A DNA stretch of 19,534 bases from Hemicentrotus pulcherrimus (Eukaryota > Echinodermata > Echinoidea > Camarodonta > Strongylocentrotidae), in assembly GCA_003118195.1 (NCBI GenBank), contig BEXV01004069.1, forward strand, positions 1 to 19,534. The letters are read 5' to 3'. The position numbers were made by a program, and so were the translations under genes. Every line of letters begins with the position of its first letter. The stretch's first letter is position 1. A model generated the notes under the pieces. It had not been told where the DNA came from. It ran no database searches and saw only the letters and a program-made list of their open reading frames with translations. Shown here one piece after another: positions 1 through 9,700 of this stretch.

Positions 1-579
1 TGAAGCAAGTGCATTTCATTCCTTGTAAATGTTAAGAGGTTGCTTATATGCTGTTTTGTATTTGACAATCTGCTGAAAAAATCTAGATGGAGCTTCTGTT
101 TTTTTTTAGGTAGGCACCTCCCTTAGTATAAAGGCCACCTGTCTAAAGTGGCAAAGTATGTTGTCTTCTTTGAGAAAGAAATGTGTGTTGTAGAAATTGA
201 CTGTCTACGGTGGCCACTCTCTCTGTCTACCTTGGCTGGCCTCAATAGACAGGTTTTTTTACTGTATATACTGTGCTATATACATTCAGCTAACTCTTCT
301 GCTTTTTTATTTTATTTTTTATTGTTGTCTCTAAGTCAAGCTACTTTGCTTATTCTGTAGCCCTCCTGCATTTAATGTATTCTAATTATGCACTCAATAT
401 ATTTGTATAAGTTTTTTCATATGTTATTTGTATAAAATTATATACACTTGAAATATTGTATGAAACCATATTATGTTCTTGAAAATGTACAATGAAAAAA
501 AAAAAAGGATGCAGAAACCAATAAATCAAATAAAATTCAAATAAAAAAAAATAAAAAATTTGTGACTTGATTATTACAG
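1..579. other. Intron sequence upstream of the first p47 exon in the window
   Basis: AT-rich non-coding sequence. 110-260 contains repeated 'ggccacctgtct' type phrases shared with 8300-8465. 490-560 is an A-rich run next to the acceptor. No UBA-coding exon starting with Met can be found here. Confidence 0.6.
112..260 (+). repeat. Dispersed 'CACCTGTCTATAAAGGCCAC' type repeat, copy 1
   Basis: Phrases such as 'ataaaggccacctgtctaaa' and 'ctacggtggccactctct' recur here and at 8300-8465. The copies are degenerate and have no coding content. It looks like an interspersed repeat with internal subrepeats. Confidence 0.5.
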
Positions 580-743
580 GTGGCGCTAGAGAGTTTCTAT
601 GATAACTCAGATGACATGGTTACCGATCCACCAAGCAGAGAACCTCCCTCTGAAAGACAGCCTGAAACCCCTAGGGTTGAACCACCTCCCGCAGCTCAGC
701 CACAGGGAGGAGGCAAAGCTAAAGGATCAGCCCCAAAGGGAAG
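580..743 (+). CDS. NSFL1C: p47 exon: end of UBA and proline-rich linker
   Basis: Acceptor AG at 578-579 follows a pyrimidine-poor, A-rich stretch, so this 3' splice site looks weak. The exon starts in phase 0 with VALESFYDNSDD, matching the ALASFYED end of the human p47 UBA domain. A linker rich in Pro, Glu and Gly follows. It ends at the donor aag|gtaggt with two bases of a split Arg codon. The UBA domain binds ubiquitin; most of it is encoded by the exon outside the window. Confidence 0.9.
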
Positions 744-3700
744 GTAGGTCCACTCGCAAGGCACTCTTTTTTTTTTCTTTTCCGAAGGTTTATTATTCCA
801 AAATTTTGTAATTCCAAAATACGAATTCCCCATACGAGGGGGTGCACAATGCCGATAATGTTACATGGTTCATAACGTTGAACATTTGTTGCATTATTTT
901 GAAGGTTCATTATTGTACAATGCCTGTTGTATTTTTATTTTGCTCAAAACATACAACCATACACTATACTTCATTGAGGTCATCTACCAGCAATGTTTTC
1001 TAATTCTACACTATTTATTTAATGTGAAAGGCAAAATCAAACATTTAGAATAACTTCTAAACAGAAAACGTCTGGACACCAATCTTTTATTTCTTAAATG
1101 AGTGCTGTGACTTTGATATGGTTTAGAAATGCTGATCTAGATAGTGAATTAATTAATTGTTTACCTTGAGCAAAACTAGACCTTTAAAGATAAGGTGAGT
1201 TCAGGTTATGCGATTGCATTGTGAAAGAAAAGGTGTGGAATGGATCAGAAAAAGTTGATCATATAGCATGTAAATATTGGTGTGTACTGCAAAGTTTTGG
1301 AGTCATCAAAATCATAATAAATTTGGCCCAGTCTTGGTAAAGTAACAAGCACTGTACACAGAAATATGTATATGGGAATACACATGGAGTTGGGGCTACT
1401 AACCTTGATTTCCTTATCTTTCTGTGGTCATTACTTAGCCAGTATATATTTTCCACATAAATTGTTTGGCAAATGACATTTATTTGTAAACTTGAACATT
1501 TAGTGTAAGTTTTGTTTGATTCTGTGAGAATTTATTTTCTTTTTTTTTTTACCGGAACTCACCTTAATCTTTAAGTTGATAATTGCATTTTTGTTTTCTT
1601 TGTCAGAGGTGGAAGCAGCAGTCGTATAGCAACCCTGGGTGACTATTCATCTAAGAAAGCTAATGATGACAGTGATGAAGAGGGACAAGCATTCTACGCG
1701 GGTGGACCAGAGCATGGCAGGTAACGTTAAAGGGGAATTCTACCCTGATATTCAGTTGGTTTTGATAAGAGCAGGAAAATGAGAGAAACAGGTCAGTGAA
1801 ATTTTCTAGTGGTTTGTTTGCAATTTTTGCTTCAAGCATTCTGAGCATTCTGGATCAAAAGATCAATATAAACGTCACTCATAGTATAACAAACCTTCTA
1901 ATGGGGTAAGGGGAACTTCACCCTGATATTAAGCTGGTTTAAAGCCCCTCTGCACTACCTGTAGCTACTTGCGCCCTCTATATACCAAACAATGCCAATT
2001 TGATCACCATTGGTCCCCCATGATCCCCTTATGTTAATTGAGAGCTGATATGATGAGATAACCACCTGTCAGTGACCATGCAGGGAGGTCTAATCCCTCC
2101 TTTACAGTAGTACTGATGAGCTGTAATAGCAGCAGAAAATGAGAAAAGCAGGTCAGTTAAAGATTGAGCAAATTCTAATATAAAAGATAAAGTCATCTGC
2201 TGAAAATTTTTAAGCAATGAATTTATATATAGTGCCCAGCTAGAATAATTCTTGTTTCAGTTGCTTCTCTTCAGAATATTTGCTTAATTTGTGTTTCTTA
2301 TTTCAGCGTTACATGGACATCACATTTAAACTTTGGGTGTATAATATTGATTCCCCACAAAGCTAGATTACTTGTAAACATAGTTGGCTATGCTTTTTAA
2401 ACTTTTTAGGCAAAACTCAGCTTGAGCAAACATTGATAGCAGACATCTCTAGTTTCTCACTTGTGGTATGTCACAAAATCACCCTGACCCCATGGAATGA
2501 CCCTCTAACATTTGATACCATTCTCATTGTAGCTAGATTACTTGTACACATAGTTGGGTATGCTTTTTAGGCAAAACTCAGCTTGAGCAAACATTGATAG
2601 CAGACATCTCTAGTTTCTCACTTGTGATACATGTCACAAAATTACCCCGACCCCATGGAATGACCCTCTAATATTTGATACCTTTCTCATTGTAGCGGTC
2701 AGCAAGTGGTCGGTCCCAAGAAGAAGAAGGTGGAATCGGACAGTCTCGTCAAAGACATCTTTAAACAGGCCAAGGAGTGAGTAGTATCTTTGACCTTTGA
2801 CCTTTGACTTATGTCCTGAGGTCAGCTTGCTTGAACCATCTTTGTTTTCATCCCTTTTCCATTCCAGTCACAAAGTTCTTGCATGTTTGTATCACCAAGG
2901 ATGATCTGGGCCCCGTCTTAAGGATATAGTATTAATCACAACTTATTTGTGATTGATATCAATCGCACCTATGTACATAATAATAGATAGGAGACTGCAA
3001 ACTTGCGATTGATTTGGATCAGTCGCAGCCCTTTGCAAGACATAAAGTTAGAAACAAATGTGCTCATGTGAATGTGGCGGGTCACAAGTCTCAGAGTGGT
3101 GCAAAATGAATCTGTAAATGAATTTGGTTGTGGGGTGACGCAAAACTGCTTATTTCTCACAGCCCCACTGCACTACTTATAGCTACATGTACTTGCCCTC
3201 TCTCTACAGAGTAAACAAGGACTTAGCGTTGACCATTGGTTCCCATGGTCCCCTTTTTCTTATGTTAATTAAGAGCTGAATTGATGAGATAACCACCTGT
3301 CAGTGACCATGCAGGGAGGTCTATCCCTACAGGCCAAACTAGTGCAGATAGGCTTTAAAAGGGTGCCGTGAGTTTAAAAAAAGGGTTGAAAAACACTGCC
3401 CTAGTAGATGAACATGCAGATAGACTGCCAAACACGTTGTAGCCCTTCAGGCTTTCCTAGTGGATTGCCAGTTGAAAATGCAGGAGGATAATTGTAACAC
3501 ATATCGAGGGTTCAGTGACACAAAGACGTGACTCCATATTTTGCCAAAATGAATGTTTGATATCAAAATGTCCAGAAAATGTGGGCTTTCCAGGAAACAG
3601 AAAGACTTAATTCCACCCAACACCCCATTGAAGTCGATGGTTAGAGAAACATAGACTTAACTCCTTAAGGCCCAAGTGCTCAGTGACACATAAACCACTT

Positions 3701-6700
3701 TTTCTCAAAATGGCCAAAATGGAGTTATGTCTTTGTGTCACTGAACCCTGGATATATGAATTATATTTCAGGCATGGTGCAGAGGAGGTAGCCGGTGGCA
3801 GCCCTTCAACGTCCCAGCCAAGAAACACCTCAAGAGCCTTCAGGGGTGCCGGCTACAGACTAGGGGAATCCCCCCAGGAACCTGTGGTACCGGTACCTGG
3901 CACCTCCGGAACAATGCCTGGCCCAAGGCCAAGAGAGGTTAGTATAAGTTTCGACTCATAGGGGAGGGATGTGCTATCAATAACACTGGGTACAGACTAG
4001 GGGAATCCCCCCGGGAACCTGTGGTACCAGTACCAGGCACCTCCGGTACAATGCCTGGTCCAGGCCAAGAGAGGTTAGTAGAAGTTTCTACTCATAGGGG
4101 AGGGGTGTGCTATCAATAACACTGGGTACAGACAAGGGGGATCCCCCCCAGGAACCTGTGGTACCGGTACCAGGCACCTCCGGTACGATGCCTGGTCCCA
4201 GGCCGAGAGAGGTTGGTATAAGTTTCTACTCATAGGGGAAGGGTGTGCTATCAAAAACACTAGGTACAGAGTAGGGAAATTCTCCACGAATCTACTGTTC
4301 TCATTTCTATGTTTTGTACCCATATTTGAAAGTTAAACCTTCAATTTCAGTACAAAAAACTTTGCCTCAGACATATATTCTGCTGTGAGTTATGTCAGCC
4401 TTTGTCAGCAATTTTTTACCCACTTTTGTATAGAGATCTAATGTTTAACTTTCAAAACATATAAGTTTTGTATCCCTCTCCTTTTCTCTCTGTCCTCAGA
4501 GACATGTAGTTCTTAAAGGGAGTGGGTCGTCAAACTGAAGACTAATCCTGGTGATTGACAACATCTCTTATAGGGTGAACACCTGAACGGTGTTGAATTC
4601 CCCATGAGAGCCCACTACCATGTGTCTCTTTCTATTCTCACAGTTCTTTGAGCTTATCTGTACTAGTTTATAGAAGGGATTAGACCACCCTGTAAGGTCA
4701 ATGGACAGGTGGTTATCTCATCAACTCAGCTCTCAATTAACATACGAAAAAGAGGATCATGGGGGACCATTGGTCACCGATTAGGCATTGGTTTTTATAT
4801 AGAGGGAGCAAGTAGCTACAAGTAGGACAGTGTGGCTTTAAGTTCTGTATCCCTCTCTTTCTCTCTCTATCCTCACAGAGGCATGTAGTACTGAAGATGT
4901 GGAAGACTGGTTTTAGTATTGATGATGGTGAACTCAGAGATTATAGGGAACCACAGAATGATGCCTTCCTCAAAGCTATCATGAAAGGGTAAGTTAGTGC
5001 TTCAATTTATTTCATTCTTGGCACTAGTGTCCTTTGGAAAGGCATTTATCTACATTTGCCACTCTCCACCCAGATAAATAGTTACCTGGCTGGAAATTAT
5101 TTCTTGAATGCTTTGAGCACCTACATATATGGGCAGCTGGGCTAAAGCCAGAGTAGGAATAATGATAATAATGATGATAATAATCTTATAAACCTTATAA
5201 ATATATTGCTCAGTACAAACAAAAAAGAAGCCCCTAGCGCTTTACAGATATTATTACATAGGTCATCATCATCAGATTCATTCATGCAAAGTGTGCACCT
5301 TCTCTCCACTCCCTGGGGAGTATTACTTCCATATACTACTTTATAGGTGCCTTGAGCATCCCTTGGGATGGATACTTGCGGGATATAAATGTTGATGTTA
5401 TCATTGTTCTTATGATTATTTGACACTCTCCACCAAGTGTGGAATGGTTACCCAATAGGATGCAATGGTCATTGTGAGCATCTTTACATTAGCATGTGGC
5501 GGGAATGCTCCCCAGGGAGTGAAGACTTTGCATTCAATGTGTTCGGGCAAGCCTGAATCTGATGAGCAGGGTAGTATCTGTGAAGTGCTGGAGGACACTA
5601 TTGATGATTTTAAGCCCTGAAAAAAAGGAAAACCCAGATTTATGGATACATCAATCAATAGTCCCAAATTACTTTTTGCTTCATTTACAAATCATCGAAA
5701 AGCATACTTTCTCTACTTTCATATTGCAATATGAACATGAATTCCTACCTACTCTTTCTCTCTCTTTCTTTCTTTATCTCGCTCCTCATTGCTCTATCTC
5801 TCCTTCTTGCTCTCTTGATCTTTCCCTCTTCCTCTATCTTTATATCTCTCTCTTCCTCTATCTCTCTTTTTCTCTCCCTCTCTCCAGAGAGATCCCCGAT
5901 GAGCTGCTCCAGCTGGGGAAGGGAGGTGAAGTGAGCTTAGATCTAGAAGACCATCGGAGCGAGGAGTTCAGTAGACCCAAGCAGAGCACCAAGGCTTTCA
6001 CTGGACATGGCGTTATGCTGGGCAGGTAAGGACCAGGGGGGTGTTTCACAAAACTCGTCATCAGTCACAAATGACAGTTGTTGTTATAAGCTACTGAAAT
6101 CCTTGCTTCTGATTGGTTATCAGCAGATTTGTCACTGATATTTGTCATTTGTCATTGAAAAAAAGGCTTTGTGAAATGGTTCCCTAGAACTGTGGTGGAG
6201 TGTCGTGGCCAAGTGGTTTAGGGGGCTTGGCTGGTGATGCGAAGGTAGAGGTTTTGAATCCCGACACGGCACTGAAATTCTTTGGCAAGACATTAACCTG
6301 CACTTGCTACTCTCCACCCAGGTTTTAAATAGGTACCCGGTAGGATGCGACCCTCACTGTTGGTCAAAAAGTTTTGAGCGTCAAGTAACGCCTGGCTGGA
6401 ATGCCCCTTAGGGAGTGGAGATTGTGCACACATTGTGTGCGGGCAAGCACTGAATCCAATGACCGGGTAATAGTACATCTGTAAAGCGCTTAGAAACATT
6501 TTAAGCACTATTTAAGCGGAATATTACTATTTTCATATTTATTATAACTGAATCCTAAGCAATCTGTTAGTATTTCTCTAGACAAACCTTTCCTGTTTCA
6601 CGAAGTGACGGTAGTGAGGATAATCTGCACGCAAATTGTATGTGATTTTCATTCACTACCGTCACTTTGTGGAAATAGGGACGAAACTGTTATGTTAAGT

Positions 6701-9700
6701 GGGTGAGGTCTTTTTTCCATTAAAATCCAAGAATATCTCATTTTTTGGTAAACCTCTCCTCGTTCAAGTACAATTACCGGGGGCGGTATTCTGAACCCTG
6801 TGTTATCTCTAATACTGTTGTATCTTTGGAGATAAGATAAAGTTGGTATTCTGAACATTGTTCTAGCTTTTGTGTTATCTTTTGTTGTATCTTTTCTCTC
6901 ATCTCATTGGCCGCGCCTGCACTCATAGTTTAGTGCGCTTATAATTGTGCGTATTATTAATAAAGTGGCATTTAATCCTCATTTGCATATGCGCACGGGA
7001 GATAATATGTCGAGATAAGTGGTATTCTGAAAGTTGTTGTATCTTTTATCTATCTTATCTTGCATGGTATTTACAACAATATTTACAACAGGTAGGGGGT
7101 TGTTGTGTCTTTCGTGGTGATATAATGGCGGCAATATTTCTTGCCCAGAACCAACTTCGTGCCAATATTATTATTTTTGCCTCTCCTAGTCCCACACCGA
7201 CCATGAATACAGGAGCGGCTAGTGTGCAGTCCCAAGGGACTCCGTCACAACAGTCGTCAGGGTCAGGTGCAACAGCAGCTCCAGCAGCTTCGATAGATGT
7301 CAACCCTGAACAACCCACTACAACACTGCAGCTTAGATTAGCAGACGGTTCCAGGTAGGTCAAGATAGGCGTATTTACCCAAGGTAGCCATGTTGGGTTG
7401 TATACTCAAAAGCAAACTAACTTTAGTATGGAATGCCAAGTGTCCATATGAATATATTTTTGAATAATTTGATATGTTCCTAAATTACCACAACATACTT
7501 ATATCATAGTTACATTGTTGTTTATAAATGATGTTATTTCATTTTATTTTAATTTAGTGGCAGATTAGATTATTCAAAAAAGATTCCTATGGACACTCGA
7601 CATTCAATACTTAGTCGGTGGATTAAACCATAGACTAAAGTTAGTCCGCTTTCGAGAATACCACCCATTGGTATTGATGGGAGTGTTGCATGACGAGACT
7701 TTCCTGTGGCCTGACTTGGGGCCAATCGGTGGTAGAGAAGTGGTCTCTTAACCAGCAATTCCCGGGTTCAAAACCAATTTTTATGTGCCAGTGCCCTTAG
7801 GTGAGGCATTCATCCTCACTACAAAGAGGACTTAATCCGTCGGTCCCCTAGTCGCTTACTTACAACCATACAAATGCTTTCTTAGAAGTCAGTAAAAAGA
7901 AAAAAAAAACAAGCAATAATCCTCTGACTTATTGCGGGCCCTGCAATCATTTTTATTACCCCATCAATTGCCAAGTACCCGTATAAATCTGGATGGGGAA
8001 TGGGAGATGGTACCAATCGGAAGGAATTCCTTGAATACTGTGAGCACCAAAATCGCTAGACTTATTTACTTCAGAGAACGGCATGAAAATCAGAATATCG
8101 ACACTCTTGCATGTACTCTATAAATTTGACAGGATAATGTCGTTAGAAATAAGTTGACTTGTACATGTAGTGGTTATCACTGTACAAATACATTCTAATG
8201 TGGAAAAATATAGTAGAAATATTGTATTTTGCCAACCTAAATTTTAGCTTTTAATTGATTTATATGTGTGAGAATGAATCCAAGCTATGAATAGTCAAAC
8301 GTGCGTTAGTAGCCACCTGTATAGAAAGACCACCTATCTTATAGGGGCCACATTTTTTGTGTCCTTTGAACATGGTTTCTCATTTAAACAGGAACCTGAA
8401 TTTGGAGACCACCTGCCTATAAAGGCCACTTTTCTTGTCTCCCTTGAGTGATCTTTATAGATGGGTTTCAATGAATTTCTTTTCTTCTTTTTCTTTCTTT
8501 CTTGCTCAGACTAACAGGAAAATTCAACCACAGTCACACAGTCGGAGACATCAGGAATTTCATCACTGCGTATCCTTTTCAATCAATATTTCTCACTTTA
8601 ATGTATTATTTATATGCCATAACTTTTGCGAGTATGCCTCTTGTATCAAAGGGGAAGTCTAACCTAATATCGAGTTGGTTTCATGAAAGCAAACAAAATG
8701 AGAAGAACTGATCAGTGAAAGTGGTGGGAAAATGCAATAAAAGACCTGAATTTTAAGACTGCTTAAAGTTGTAGTAGATCAAATACAGATCGGCGAACCC
8801 TTGACATAGTTTTGAAGGTCCTCTGCTATTTCCTCTGTACTAAAATATATGAGCTTCCAATATCTCTATACCAAATAGATATTTATCAATTTACTCTTAA
8901 TTCGGTTTTTATTTTGGGTACACTACTCTTTAGTGAACTAGATCTAAACCTGTTGGTAACTGTTTTAGATTTCCCATCACCCTATCTTGAATCCAGGTGT
9001 TCCAAATGTGTATGTCAACTTTTACATTATTATTTACGTTCATTTTAGCTGCCAAATAACTAAGTTGAGGCACTTTGAAGAAAAACAGAAAGTACAGATA
9101 TTTGTGTAGAAAAATAAACAAGGGAGTTAACTGTGGCTATGTCATAATCTCCAAACCAAATTGTAATTTTGAGTCAATATACGGTAGATTTGGTGATCTC
9201 GTACAGGTATTTCAAACATTCTTGACTCACTTATTACTGGGTCGTTTTGTGTTTCTCCCATTTTTCTGCTCTCACATATGCAATGTGGTTTTAGGCACCA
9301 GTCATTTTGACAGCATGGGTTTGAATCCCACCGCTGCCATCATCATCATCATAATAATAATGATAATCTTTTAAAGTCGACTCCAATTTCATAAAGTTAA
9401 ACTGAAAATGGAAATTCTTTTTGCCCAATTGATTGTGAGCCAGATAGCCACTGAGCATCACCAGATGAACGCTGCTCTATCCCTTATTGTTGAACGCTAA
9501 ACAAGGTAGCAGCAACACCCGTCTTTTAATGTATTTTGGTATGACGCGGCCGTGGGGTGTGGTGTTGTGTGGCTGTATTATTTAATGAAAATAACACACA
9601 TCTACTTAGTTTTGAATCCAGCACAGCATGGTTGTATTTGATCATGTGTGTAAGGTCCCACATACATTTTATATCTCATCTACAACATCCCGTATCACAA

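Noticed and set aside
148..360. Open frame of 70 codons as the missing UBA exon
   Set aside because: The translation has no UBA-like sequence and lies in a dispersed repeat; the UBA start must be upstream of the window.
4075..4323. Minus-strand frame of 82 codons with internal repeats (HPSPMSRN twice)
   Set aside because: It is the antisense of the tandem exon 5 array; the repeats come from the DNA duplication.
5562..6029. Plus-strand frame of 155 codons as a separate gene
   Set aside because: It is SINE sequence, a pyrimidine microsatellite (Leu/Ser runs) and the real p47 exon 7 read through its acceptor.
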